A DNA stretch of 64,000 nucleotides from Noviherbaspirillum cavernae (GCF_003590875.1 NZ_QYUN01000002.1:1364001-1428000), one strand, 5' to 3'. Positions 35,861 through 45,270 are shown, numbered from the stretch's first letter. The notes: generated by a model from the letters alone, not told the origin. Translations and numbers: made by a program.

Positions 35861-35884
35861 GGTGCGTCCCACGCACCATTTTTT
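35861..35884 (+). terminator. Rho-independent terminator formed by a GGTGCGT repeat
   Basis: GGTGCGT (35861-35867), loop CCC, ACGCACC (35871-35877), then ATTTTTT, starting at the last base of the sulfatase stop codon's neighbourhood. The GTAGGGTGCGTCCCACGCACC core is itself a common proteobacterial repeat. Confidence 0.8.
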
Positions 35885-35977
35885 CTTCGTAGGCCGCGAT
35901 GGCAGTGAGCGACGTGTGCGGGAGTGGTACGCGGAGCGCACCAAACGCACTGGTAATAACCCGATTAGGAGAAATTC

Positions 35978-38389
35978 ATGGCAAAGAAAAATGAAAAGAC
36001 AACACAGGCATCCAATGGAAATGCGCAGGAGATCCAGCGCACCGTGCTGCCGATTCCTGATATCAGGCGCTCCGGGCCGACGATCTACGATGCGAAGGAT
36101 CCCGAAGCGAAGTTCCCGCCAATCCGGGAAGTGCTCCCGCCGAAGGGCGCGCCCAACGTGTTGATCATCATGCTCGACGATGTCGGCTTTGGTGCGTCGA
36201 GTGCTTTTGGTGGCCCGTGCCAGACTCCGACGGCCGAGCGCCTGGCCGCCGGCGGCCTGAAATACAACCGCTTTCATACCACGGCGCTTTGTTCGCCGAC
36301 CCGACAGGCTCTGCTGACCGGCCGCAACCACCACTCGGTCGGCATGGGCGGGATCACCGAGATCGCCACAGGCGCGCCAGGCTATTGCTCGAAACTTCCC
36401 AATAATGCCTCGCCGCTTGCCCGGACCCTGAAACTGAACGGCTACGCCACCGCTCAGTTTGGCAAGTGTCACGAAGTACCGGTGTGGGAGACCAGTCCGG
36501 CCGGCCCGTTCGACGCCTGGCCGACTGGCGGCGGCGGGTTCGAATACTTCTACGGCTTCATTGGCGGCGAGGCCCACCAGTGGTACCCCTCGCTCTACGA
36601 AGGAACCACGCCGGTCGAACCGGAGAAGTCCCCGGAAGAGGGCTACCATTTCATGGCCGACATGACCGATAAGGCCATTTCCTGGATCGGTCAACAGAAG
36701 GCGCTGATCCCCGACAAGCCGTTCTTCGTTTACTTCGCGCCGGGCGCCACGCACGCTCCGCATCACGTTCCGAAGGAATGGGCCGATAAATACAAGGGCA
36801 AGTTTGACCAGGGCTGGGACAAGGTGCGTGAAGAGACTTTCCAGCGCCAGAAGAAGCTCGGCGTCATCCCTGCCGACTGCAAGCTGACGCCGCGCCACAA
36901 GGAGATCCCCGCGTGGGACGACATGTCGGAGGATCTGAAGCCGGTGCTCCGGCGGCAGATGGAAGTCTATGCGGGCTTCCTCGAGTACGCCGACCACCAC
37001 GTGGGTCGTCTGCTCGATAACCTTGAGGAGCTCAACTTGCTCGGAGACACGCTGGTGTACTACATCATCGGCGACAACGGCGCCTCGGCCGAAGGGACGC
37101 TGAACGGTACCTTCAACGAGATGATCAACTTCAACGGGGCGGCGGCACTGGAGACACCGGAGTTCCTGAGGGAGCGGATCGATGAGCTAGGCGGGCCGAC
37201 CTCGTACAACCACTACGCCGTAGGCTGGGCGCACGCCATGGACACGCCCTACCAGTGGACCAAACAGGTGGCTTCGCATTGGGGCGGCACCCGTAATGGC
37301 ACGGTCGTGCACTGGCCAAAGGGCATCAAGCCAAAGGGCGAACACCGCATGCAGTTCCACCACGTGATCGACGTCGCTCCGACCATTCTGGAGGCGGCCG
37401 GGATCCCGGAGCCGATGATGGTCAATGGCGTGCAACAGATGCCGATTGAAGGCGTCAGCATGCTGTACTCCTTCAACGATGCACGCGCTGCCGACCGGCA
37501 CGAGACGCAGTACTTCGAGATGTTCTGCAACCGCGGCATCTATCACAAGGGCTGGACTGCGGTGACCCGGCACAAGACACCGTGGATTCTGGTCGGAGAG
37601 AAGACGCCGGCCTTTGACGATGACGTCTGGGAGCTCTACGACACCTCGAAGGATTGGACGCAGGCCGACGACCTGGCCGCAAAGATGCCGGAGAAGCTGC
37701 ACGAACTGCAGCGGCTGTGGCTGACCGAGGCGACCAGGTACAACGTGCTCCCGCTCGACGACCGGGGTGCCGAGCGGATCAACCCGGACCTGGCGGGGCG
37801 GCCGGTGCTGATCCGCGGCAACAGCCAGATCCTGTTCAGCGGCATGGGCCGACTGTCCGAAAACTCGGTGCTTAACATCAAGAACAAGTCCCATTCGGTG
37901 ACGGCCCAGATCCTTGTGCCAGAGACAGGGGCAGAGGGAGTGATCATTGCCCAGGGCGGCAACATTGGCGGTTGGAGCCTCTACGCCAAGGGCGGCAAGC
38001 TCAAGTACTGCTACAACCTGATGGGGCTTCAATACTTCTACGTCGAGGCGGACAAGCCCTTGACTAGCGGCGAGCACCAGGTCCGCATGGAGTTTAGCTA
38101 CGACGGCGGAGGGATTGGCAAGAGCGGGACCGCATCCCTGTATATCGACGGCAAGAAGGTCGGCGAGGGCCGGGTCGATGCCACCGCGTCGATGATCTTC
38201 TCGGCCGACGACGGCTTGGACGTGGGTCGTGACACCGGCGCCCCTGTTTCGCAGGACTACGGCCCGCATGGAAACGCTTTCACAGGCGTCGTCAAGGGTG
38301 CACAGCTCGCGATCGGGGAGGACGCCATGACCGCCGATCATTTGGTCAAACCGGAAGCGGCTGTCGCCTTGGCGATGGCCAGGCAGTAG
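35978..38389 (+). CDS. Large cytoplasmic arylsulfatase (CSPTR), copy 3
   Basis: An 803-residue type I sulfatase, the same length as copy 1 and very similar along the whole protein (IMLDDVGFGASSAFGGPC, CSPTRQALLTGRNHHSVGMG, THAPHHVPKEW). The formylglycine precursor is Cys105. The C-terminal beta domain ends in VALAMARQ, like RIAMARQ in copy 1. Its codon choice looks a little different from copy 1 (more GGG, CGG, ATT), which may mean it was acquired separately rather than duplicated in place. No signal peptide; RBS AGGAGA. It follows the terminator at 35861 with no activator box in between. Confidence 0.88.
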   Translation: MAKKNEKTTQASNGNAQEIQRTVLPIPDIRRSGPTIYDAKDPEAKFPPIREVLPPKGAPNVLIIMLDDVGFGASSAFGGPCQTPTAERLAAGGLKYNRFHTTALCSPTRQALLTGRNHHSVGMGGITEIATGAPGYCSKLPNNASPLARTLKLNGYATAQFGKCHEVPVWETSPAGPFDAWPTGGGGFEYFYGFIGGEAHQWYPSLYEGTTPVEPEKSPEEGYHFMADMTDKAISWIGQQKALIPDKPFFVYFAPGATHAPHHVPKEWADKYKGKFDQGWDKVREETFQRQKKLGVIPADCKLTPRHKEIPAWDDMSEDLKPVLRRQMEVYAGFLEYADHHVGRLLDNLEELNLLGDTLVYYIIGDNGASAEGTLNGTFNEMINFNGAAALETPEFLRERIDELGGPTSYNHYAVGWAHAMDTPYQWTKQVASHWGGTRNGTVVHWPKGIKPKGEHRMQFHHVIDVAPTILEAAGIPEPMMVNGVQQMPIEGVSMLYSFNDARAADRHETQYFEMFCNRGIYHKGWTAVTRHKTPWILVGEKTPAFDDDVWELYDTSKDWTQADDLAAKMPEKLHELQRLWLTEATRYNVLPLDDRGAERINPDLAGRPVLIRGNSQILFSGMGRLSENSVLNIKNKSHSVTAQILVPETGAEGVIIAQGGNIGGWSLYAKGGKLKYCYNLMGLQYFYVEADKPLTSGEHQVRMEFSYDGGGIGKSGTASLYIDGKKVGEGRVDATASMIFSADDGLDVGRDTGAPVSQDYGPHGNAFTGVVKGAQLAIGEDAMTADHLVKPEAAVALAMARQ

Positions 38390-38454
38390 ACGGCTGCGCA
38401 TCGCCGGCGAGCGCGTCTCTTCGCCGGCTGTTCCGAAAACATGAGTTGAAGCCT

Positions 38455-38551
38455 GGTAGGGTGGGCACACAGTGTCCACGCGGATATCGCAGGCTGACTC
38501 ACTGTCATTGCGTTCGTCATGACTGGGTGGGCACGATGTGCCCACCCTACC
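38455..38551. repeat. 97-bp palindromic repeat element, copy 4 (long form)
   Basis: Same length and nearly the same sequence as the element at 31877, including the middle (GCAGGCTGACTCA, CATTGCGTTCGTCATGAC). It lies directly after the third sulfatase. Confidence 0.85.
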
Positions 38552-38601
38552 AGTCTTGTAACTTTTTCTCAGCTAGTCTTGAAGTTCGTTGGGAGGAAAG
38601 T

Positions 38602-39360
38602 GTGGATTCTGCGGGCATTGCTCTCATTGCATTTGCATGTATCTTCGGCGGCGCGCTGCTTGGCACTTTCTGCCACCGACTGGTTGCACAGACGTTGAGC
38701 GCCGATGTGAGCGATGCCCTGAAGCAGATGATCAGCCTGATCGGCATGATGGCATCGCTGGCGCTTGGACTACTGGTGGCTTCGGCAAATGGTTCGTTCA
38801 CCGCAAGAAACGAGGCGCTTGACCGCATTGCCGCAGACATTGTCCAGCTCGACCGTGTGCTGACTGGTTATGGAGCCGAAGCGCAAGGCGCGCGCACATC
38901 GCTGCGCGACATGCTGGCATCGACCATCGAGCGCCTGTGGCCTGAAGAGGGCTCCGGGCGCGTGCAGGTGGAAACCGGCGCAGTTCCTGCGAGAATTGAA
39001 AATATCCAGCGCAAATTATATGCACTGTCGCCTGAGAATGAGATGCAGAAAAGGTTGCAGTCGCGTGCGCTGACTCTCTTCGACGATCTGTTGCAAACGC
39101 GCGCGCTCGCGCTGGAGAAGGCCAGTCGTTCGGTTCCGATGCCATTCCTTGTCGTGATGGTGTTCTGGCTCAGCATGGTCTTCTTCGGCATCCACCTGTT
39201 TGTCGCGCCGAACAGAATCGTCATTGCGAGCATGTTTATCGGTGCGCTGTGCCTGTCGGCCGCGATTTTTCTGATTCTTCAATTGGACAGTCCGTTCGAG
39301 GGGATGATGCGGCTTTCAAGTGCGCCTCTGCGTAGGGCGCTCGGCATACTCGGGCAATAG
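38602..39360 (+). CDS. DUF4239-type (bestrophin-like) membrane protein
   Basis: A 252-residue protein with four transmembrane helices: two near residues 6-28 and 48-70, a cytoplasmic helical region of about 110 residues, and two near residues 180-200 and 207-228. This is the usual arrangement of the DUF4239 family, distantly related to bestrophin anion channels. A GTG start at 38602 is chosen because it follows GGGAGGAAA and because the upstream part of the open frame is the palindromic repeat at 38455. Function is not known. Confidence 0.7.
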   Translation: MDSAGIALIAFACIFGGALLGTFCHRLVAQTLSADVSDALKQMISLIGMMASLALGLLVASANGSFTARNEALDRIAADIVQLDRVLTGYGAEAQGARTSLRDMLASTIERLWPEEGSGRVQVETGAVPARIENIQRKLYALSPENEMQKRLQSRALTLFDDLLQTRALALEKASRSVPMPFLVVMVFWLSMVFFGIHLFVAPNRIVIASMFIGALCLSAAIFLILQLDSPFEGMMRLSSAPLRRALGILGQ

Positions 39361-39659
39361 TCCAGTGTCAGCAAAGGTGTGGAAAACGAGGTGAAGGGCT
39401 TCATCTACGCTGCAAGGTTTGACCGTCAGATGCACCGCGTGGGCACAGGTACCATCCCTGCGAAGCTGTTTCAAGATATCCGGCGAATGGAGTTTGTTCG
39501 TGCAGGAACATCTCCGTCTGTTTCCTTCTCTTAGTTCATGGATGGATTTCAAAAACCCTTGCCTTGCGCGCACCGATATTTAGAAGAATTGATTTGTGGA
39601 ACGTGCCACGAGCGTGCCGCGTACGCTGTTTCACTCCTTCTCAGCTTCTCAGCGACATT
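39361..39659. other. Intergenic region with a degenerate repeat half
   Basis: No gene is seen. At 39435-39462 CCGCGTGGGCACAGGTACCA matches, with two changes, the right arm of the short GTGGGCA repeat at 24629, so it is a decayed single arm. No promoter is evident. Confidence 0.4.
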
Positions 39660-42185
39660 ATGTTTCCTTTGTCCCTCGAGTCTATTTTTAAAAGCTCGCC
39701 TATCGGCAGTTATCTTTTATCGCCGACGCCGGAAGCAATCATTCTCGATGTGAATGATTTTTTCCCGCATAAGGTTTCTTTTACGCGGGAAGACATGATT
39801 GGACGGAGTCTCTTTGATGTGTTTCCCGATGATCCCAAGGACTCCAAAGAAACCGGGGTGGAAGCATTGCGGCAATCCATTGCGCAAGCTGTTGCGACTG
39901 GAAAAAGGCAAATTTTACTGGCGCAACATTTGCCAATAAAAAAAACCTTGCCCAGCGGGGAAGTCATCCATGAAGAGCGGTTTTGGAACACCTCCAGTAC
40001 CCCTGTCTTCGATCAGGAAGGAGGATTGACATGCGTTTTCCACGCCATGATGGACGTCACCAAGGAAGTACAAGCGGAAGCTGCCCTGCGCCAAAGTGAA
40101 GAACGGTTTCGGTCGCTTGTCATAGCAACCACCCAGACGGTATGGATTGCCGAACCTGATGGCAACATTGTTGTGGACTCGCCATCCTGGAGAGCTTTCA
40201 CCGGACAGAGCTACGATGAGGGGATGGGATTTGGGTGGTTAAACGCGGTTCATCCGGCTGACCGTGAACGGATTAACCATTTATGGAGCGTTGCTACCAG
40301 TGAAAGCAATATTTACCAGACTGAGTATCGGGTACGGCACAAAGACGGCGGATATCGTTGGACCGCCGTAAGAGCGGTTTCCATCAAGAATGCGGATGGA
40401 ACGGTTCGGGAATGGATTGGAACCAATACGGATATCGAAGACCAGAAAAGAGCGGAAGAGGAGCTGCAGATTGCCAACCACCGCTTGAAGCTGGCAATTG
40501 AAGGTGTCGGCGAAGGCGTATGGGAATGGGATGTGCAAAGAAACAAGATAAGTTACTCCATCCTGTTTGAAGAAATCGTCGGATGCGAACACGGCGAATT
40601 AAGCGATGACCCTGACGATTTGCTTTCATTGATACATCCGGAAGATTTATCCCGCGTCCAAGCGGAGAGGGATGCCTATTTGCAAGGCAAGACATCGTCG
40701 TCTTCATGCGAGTATCGGATTCGTCGCAAGGACGGTAGCTGGAAGTGGGTTCATACCCGGGGAGTTCTGGTCGAGAAATCCGCTACGGGGGAACCGTTGC
40801 GCGTCGCAGGCATCACCAGTGACATCACCGAGCGCAAAGAATCTGAAGAGCGCATCTGGCACCTTGCCAATTTCGATACGCTGACAGGCTTGCCGAACCG
40901 CCGGCTGTTTCGTGACAGGCTGACCCAGGAAGTCATGAATGCACATCGGCAGCAAACCAGGCAGCAAACCGCCATCGCATTGTTATTCATCGATCTGGAC
41001 GGTTTCAAACAGGTCAACGATCTGTTCGGCCATGATGCCGGAGACATGCTGCTGTTCCATGCCGCGCAACGCATCAGGCAATGCGTCCGGGACACCGATA
41101 CCGTCGCGCGCCTGGGCGGGGATGAATTCACCATTATCCTCAGCGGCTTGCACTCCACCGATCATGTCGAGCTTGTCGCACAAAAGGTGATTGACGCGCT
41201 TGCCTTGCCATTTGCGATCGGGAGCGAAAAAGCATTCGTGTCCGGCAGCATCGGCATTGCCGTTTATCCCGATGATGCGGATACCCCTGAGGAATTGATC
41301 CGCAAGGCCGACCAGGCGATGTATGCGGCCAAAAGCGCGGGAAAGAATCGGTTCAGCTATTTCACAAGAGAAATGGACGAAGAGGCACATATGCGTCTGC
41401 GCCTGATCCAGGAGTTGCGGCATGCAATCCAGCTCGACCAGATCCACGTGCATTATCAGCCGGTCGTCGAATTGCAAAGCGGCGGCATCTTGAAGGCGGA
41501 AGCATTGGCAAGATGGACGCATCCATTGTTCGGCAATGTCGAGCCCTCTCTATTTATTCCGCTGGCAGAGGAATCGGGCGTGATCAACGACATTGGCGAT
41601 TATATCTTCAGGGAGGCGGCAGCGACGATCAAGCACTGGGATGCATTGCCTGGTCTGCCCCTGGAAATCAGCATCAACAAGTCTCCCATCCAGTTCGGGA
41701 CGAAAGACCAGGATAAATGGCTGGACTATCTGCAGCAGCTGGAACTGCCCCCAGACCGGGTGACGGTGGAGATCACGGAAGGCGTGCTGCTCGATGTGTC
41801 GGAAAACGTATCCAGCAAACTTTTCGAATACAGGGATGCCGGCATTCAGGTAGCCATCGATGATTTCGGGACCGGATATTCATCAATGGCATACCTGCAA
41901 AAATTCGATATCGATTTTCTGAAAATTGACCAGTCCTTTATCAAGGATCTTGTCACCAACCACGGTAACAGGGCGATTGCCGAGTCGATCATTGCCATGG
42001 CCCATAAACTGGGGCTGAGAGTCATTGCCGAAGGCGTGGAAAACGGAGAGCAAATGGCACTGCTGAGAGACGCGGGATGCGATTACGGGCAGGGATACTA
42101 TTTTTCGCGGCCTCTTTCAGCCAATGACTTTGAGAATATGCTGGTGAAGAGAAACGGCACCCATAGCGCGAGTTCTCTTCACTGA
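39660..42185 (+). CDS. PAS-PAS-PAS-GGDEF-EAL signalling protein (c-di-GMP)
   Basis: An 841-residue soluble protein. Three PAS-type sensor domains cover about residues 5-135, 150-275 and 285-410, the last two with PAC ends (WIGTNTDIEDQKRAEEEL, VAGITSDITERKESEERI). A GGDEF domain (about 415-580; RLGGDEFTIIL intact at ~482) and an EAL domain (about 590-835; EALARW and DDFGTGYSSM intact) follow. Both catalytic signatures are complete, so it may make and degrade cyclic di-GMP in response to a cytoplasmic signal. The ATG at 39660 has no clear ribosome site and is chosen for the PAS start. GC is lower than that of its neighbours. Confidence 0.88.
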   Translation: MFPLSLESIFKSSPIGSYLLSPTPEAIILDVNDFFPHKVSFTREDMIGRSLFDVFPDDPKDSKETGVEALRQSIAQAVATGKRQILLAQHLPIKKTLPSGEVIHEERFWNTSSTPVFDQEGGLTCVFHAMMDVTKEVQAEAALRQSEERFRSLVIATTQTVWIAEPDGNIVVDSPSWRAFTGQSYDEGMGFGWLNAVHPADRERINHLWSVATSESNIYQTEYRVRHKDGGYRWTAVRAVSIKNADGTVREWIGTNTDIEDQKRAEEELQIANHRLKLAIEGVGEGVWEWDVQRNKISYSILFEEIVGCEHGELSDDPDDLLSLIHPEDLSRVQAERDAYLQGKTSSSSCEYRIRRKDGSWKWVHTRGVLVEKSATGEPLRVAGITSDITERKESEERIWHLANFDTLTGLPNRRLFRDRLTQEVMNAHRQQTRQQTAIALLFIDLDGFKQVNDLFGHDAGDMLLFHAAQRIRQCVRDTDTVARLGGDEFTIILSGLHSTDHVELVAQKVIDALALPFAIGSEKAFVSGSIGIAVYPDDADTPEELIRKADQAMYAAKSAGKNRFSYFTREMDEEAHMRLRLIQELRHAIQLDQIHVHYQPVVELQSGGILKAEALARWTHPLFGNVEPSLFIPLAEESGVINDIGDYIFREAAATIKHWDALPGLPLEISINKSPIQFGTKDQDKWLDYLQQLELPPDRVTVEITEGVLLDVSENVSSKLFEYRDAGIQVAIDDFGTGYSSMAYLQKFDIDFLKIDQSFIKDLVTNHGNRAIAESIIAMAHKLGLRVIAEGVENGEQMALLRDAGCDYGQGYYFSRPLSANDFENMLVKRNGTHSASSLH

Positions 42186-42270
42186 CTTTCCCTGCGGAGC
42201 GAAATGTCCGCCAGGCTGCCGCCGCATGTGGCCGCATGTGGCCGCAGCGTCCGCGCCACAAGCCAAATCC

Positions 42271-42522
42271 TCACTTCACCGCAAAGCAGTACAGCAGTCC
42301 ATCGCCACCCGTGCCGCGCAAGCCTTCGGGAGCGCAGCCGCGGACGGATGCGAGGAGTCCCACGAGCTGGCCCGCGAGGATGCGATCGGCCCCGCGCGAC
42401 CGTGGTGTCCCGGCATCCCGGAGCCATCGGTCCCGCTCCTGGTCCGGTTGCGACAGGTCATGTTGGGAAACGGCGGGGCCGGAAAGGCCGTCCCATCCGG
42501 CCTGCATCATTATGCTGTCCAT
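42271..42522 (-). pseudogene. Broken partial copy of the lipoprotein gene at 43241
   Basis: The start region (start codon ATGGACA with its AAAGGAGA leader) matches the 5' end of the intact gene at 43960, and what follows matches its last third: a frame giving SGTDGSGMPGHHGRAGP, then after a frameshift TGGDGLLYCFAVK. About 450 bp of the middle is missing. Internal deletion plus frameshift leave an 83-codon open frame of mixed origin. Its 3' ends (CAATCCTCACTTCACCGCAA) are the same in both copies. Confidence 0.75.
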
Positions 42523-42571
42523 CGAATCTCCTTTCGGCTTTGCGGGCGCAATGGCGGTCCGGCCTCGTGCC

Positions 42572-43144
42572 TCAGGCGTCGCGTGGCAGCACTGTCAGAA
42601 CTCGGGCGATGAAACCCTGCAGCTCGACCAGGTAGTTGCTCAGGAAGTTTTTCGTTCCGTCGTCGGTGACCTCGCCATCGGGCGTGATCAGCCCGGGTTT
42701 GAACTGGATGTAAGCCTCGACGGTGTTCATCAGCGGTGAGTTGCAGAAGCACAGCACGCCGCGCAGCTGGCTCTGCGCCACTGCGGTGCCGATCGCGCCC
42801 GGCGAGGTTCCGATGACGCCGGAGGGCTTGCGCGCGAAGGAGTTCTGGCCCCAGGGGCGGCTGGCCCAGTCAATGGCGTTCTTCAGGCCGCCCGGGATCG
42901 AGCGGTTGTACTCGGGCGTGACGAAGAGCAGGGCGTCGCAGTCGGCGATGGTCTGCTTGAAGGTCCGCGCAACCGGAGGGTAGTCGACGTCGTAGTCGGC
43001 GCTGTAGAGCGGCAAGTCCTTGATCGGAATCTCCACGAAGTGCAGTCCCGGCGGCGCCAGGCGCACCAACGCCTTGGCGAGCAGGCGGTTGATCGATGTC
43101 GAGGAAAGGCTGCCGACGAAATATCCGACTTTGTGGCTGGTCAT
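42572..43144 (-). CDS. NADPH-dependent FMN reductase
   Basis: A 190-residue flavodoxin-fold protein of the NADPH-dependent FMN reductase family (ChrR/YieF type), which reduces quinones, chromate or other acceptors with bound FMN. GYFVGSLSSTSINRLLAKAL at residue 7 is the FMN phosphate loop; TPEYNRSIPGGLKNAIDW near residue 75 is the family signature and SPGAIGTAVAQSQLR near residue 113 a conserved loop. The ATG at 43144 follows AAGGAG. It is sandwiched between a lipoprotein gene and a broken copy of that gene, all on the minus strand. Confidence 0.85.
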   Translation of the reverse strand: MTSHKVGYFVGSLSSTSINRLLAKALVRLAPPGLHFVEIPIKDLPLYSADYDVDYPPVARTFKQTIADCDALLFVTPEYNRSIPGGLKNAIDWASRPWGQNSFARKPSGVIGTSPGAIGTAVAQSQLRGVLCFCNSPLMNTVEAYIQFKPGLITPDGEVTDDGTKNFLSNYLVELQGFIARVLTVLPRDA

Positions 43145-43240
43145 GTGAGCTCCTTCATCGGGTTGGTGATATGGCGGCCTCGTTGGCATGCCGCGACACG
43201 GCTTCGTCTCTGTGGATCATGGCTCGTGGAAGCGCAATCC

Positions 43241-43960
43241 TCACTTCACCGCAAAGCAGTACAACAGTCCATCGCCGCCAGTGCTTTGCAATGCCGCGGA
43301 ATTGCAGCCTCGCGACGGATGGGAGGAATTCCAGGACGTGGCCCAGGAAGCCTGGACTGGTCCCGCGCGATCATGATGCCCCACCATCGCCGAGCCATCG
43401 GTCCCGCTCTTGGTCCAGTTGCCGCAGGTCATATCGGGAGATGGCGAGCCCGGAAAGGCCGTGCCATCCGGCCGGGAGCCGGTCAGGATGTCATGCTTGT
43501 TGGGTTTCTCCGTGCGGCCATTGACGGGTTGCCCCTTCTCGTCCAGTGCCGTCTGTTTCGTCACATTGCTGTTGGCGGAATGCAAGTCGTCGACGTTCCG
43601 GGCGATCATGACGCCCTTGGCGTTGTGCCACGGACCGGAACCGATGCGGTCGCGTGCATTGACGAAATTCGGGTCGTTCAGCGCAGCTCCTTGGGTGCTC
43701 AGGTAGGCGCGCCAGGTGCGTTGACCTGCACCCGCGGCACCTGATGCTGTTGCGAGCGCCGCGCAGTGCCGATCCGCGCCTTCCAGTCCGCCCAGATCGG
43801 CTCCCTTGCCGGGCCCGACACTGCTCACAAAAAATGTCATGCCAGCGGCACTTGGCTGTGAAGACGTCGTCGGCTGTGACGACCCCGTCGGGCCTGCACA
43901 TCCAGCCAGCATCATCACGCAACCTGCAACCGCCCCTGTCCAGCGCACCATGTTGTCCAT
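43241..43960 (-). CDS. Lipoprotein with lectin-like secreted domain
   Basis: A 239-residue lipoprotein (lipobox MLAGC, Cys at about residue 21), then a Ser/Thr-rich spacer and a domain with GMTFFVSSVGPGKGADLGG near residue 40, TWRAYLSTQG near residue 81, NARDRIGSGPWHNAKGVMI near residue 99 and a Cys-containing C-terminus (DMTCGNW, SRGCNS, LLYCFAVK). Proteins of this type are commonly annotated as lectins or secreted proteins without experimental support. Six or so cysteine and tryptophan positions suggest a disulfide-stabilised extracytoplasmic fold. RBS AAAGGAG. A broken copy lies at 42271. Confidence 0.7.
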   Translation of the reverse strand: MDNMVRWTGAVAGCVMMLAGCAGPTGSSQPTTSSQPSAAGMTFFVSSVGPGKGADLGGLEGADRHCAALATASGAAGAGQRTWRAYLSTQGAALNDPNFVNARDRIGSGPWHNAKGVMIARNVDDLHSANSNVTKQTALDEKGQPVNGRTEKPNKHDILTGSRPDGTAFPGSPSPDMTCGNWTKSGTDGSAMVGHHDRAGPVQASWATSWNSSHPSRGCNSAALQSTGGDGLLYCFAVK

Positions 43961-44193
43961 CGCAGTCTCCTTTCGGCTTGGTATTCGATCCACAATAGTG
44001 TCGCCTTTCCCACGACTTCAGGCTTGTTCAGGATCATTCTTGCGTACGACTTCATCAATCGATAACCAGGCTGCGATAACCAGGCTGACCGACGTTCATC
44101 AGGTGAACATTTCTCTTGGGGAGATAACCGAAAGCCTTTCGCACCGGCCATGAGCGCCCATTGGTCCGGCATGTCCGTATTGCCGCAGAGGAG

Positions 44194-45270
44194 CTATCCC
44201 CCGATACGGATCGGAATCCGGCGACGTCCGAACTGCCCGCTGAACTGTTCGAACCGCCCCGCAATCGATGCATGGCAATCAGGGCATGTTCCCTCTTGCG
44301 TCAGGCGACAGGATTCAATTTCATGCCAGTCGCGCACGATGAGCGGTGCGTGACATGTCGGGCAGTATGTCGTGGCGCCATCGATGTCATGAACGTTACC
44401 CGTGTAGACGTATTGCAATCCTTCCGCAAGTGCGATCTTGCGCGCGCGGGCCAGCGTGGATGGCGGTGTCGGCGGCACATCGGTCATCTTGTAGTCGGGA
44501 TGGAAGGCCGTGAAATGCAGCGGCACGTCGTTGCCTAATTCCTTCGCGATCCATCGGGACTCGGCGCGAATTTCGTCCTTGCTGTCGTTTCGGCCGGGAA
44601 TGAGCAGCGTCGTGATTTCGAGCCAGACGCCGGTTTCATGCTTCAGATACTTGAGCGTCTCCAGTACCGGCTGCAGGCGGGCACCGGTGAGATTGAAATA
44701 AAAATCATCGGTGAATGCCTTCAGGTCGACGTTTGCCGCATCCATTTTTGCGTAGAAGTCTCGTCGTGCTTCCTCGCCGATATAGCCGGCGGTCACCGCC
44801 ACCGTCTTGATGCCGCGCGCGTGGCAGGCATCGGCCACATCCATCGCGTATTCGGCGAAGATCACCGGGTCGTTGTAGGTGAAGGCGACGCTCTTGCAGC
44901 CATAGGCCGTTGCCGCGTTAGCGATTGCGTCTGGTGTGGCTGCGGCGGCGAGCTTGTCCATCTCGCGGGACTTGCTGATGTCCCAGTTCTGGCAAAACTT
45001 GCACGCCAGATTGCAACCGGCGGTGCCGAACGATAGAACGCTGCTGCCGGGATAGAAATGATTGAGCGGCTTTTTCTCGATCGGATCGATGCAGAAGCCC
45101 GATGAGCGGCCATAGGCGGTAAGGATCATCTGGTCATCGATCCGCTGGCGCACAAAACAGGCACCACGCTGGCCGGCGTGCAGGCGGCAGTTGCGCGGAC
45201 ACAGGTCGCACTGCATGCGTCCATCATGCAAGAGATGCCAGTAACGGCCGGGGTAGAGAGCTTCCTTCAT
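44194..45270 (-). CDS. amrS: AmrS-type radical SAM protein
   Basis: A 358-residue protein of the AmmeMemoRadiSam family (PflA-like). N-terminal CDLCPRNCRLHAGQRGACFV (residues 20-39) and the radical-SAM cluster CNLACKFCQNW near residue 79 are diagnostic, and a C-terminal zinc-like group (CPTCHAPLI, CPDCHASIAG) is present. Its usual partners AmrA and AmrB are not adjacent. The natural substrate is unknown. The ATG at 45270 is chosen at MKEALYPGRYWH; the upstream open frame is the 300-bp intergenic region. Confidence 0.85.
   Translation of the reverse strand: MKEALYPGRYWHLLHDGRMQCDLCPRNCRLHAGQRGACFVRQRIDDQMILTAYGRSSGFCIDPIEKKPLNHFYPGSSVLSFGTAGCNLACKFCQNWDISKSREMDKLAAAATPDAIANAATAYGCKSVAFTYNDPVIFAEYAMDVADACHARGIKTVAVTAGYIGEEARRDFYAKMDAANVDLKAFTDDFYFNLTGARLQPVLETLKYLKHETGVWLEITTLLIPGRNDSKDEIRAESRWIAKELGNDVPLHFTAFHPDYKMTDVPPTPPSTLARARKIALAEGLQYVYTGNVHDIDGATTYCPTCHAPLIVRDWHEIESCRLTQEGTCPDCHASIAGRFEQFSGQFGRRRIPIRIGG

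Noticed and set aside
39283..39293. TTGGACAGTCC, similar to the activator box core
   Set aside because: It lies inside the DUF4239 coding region, has the wrong spacing between halves and no -10 follows.
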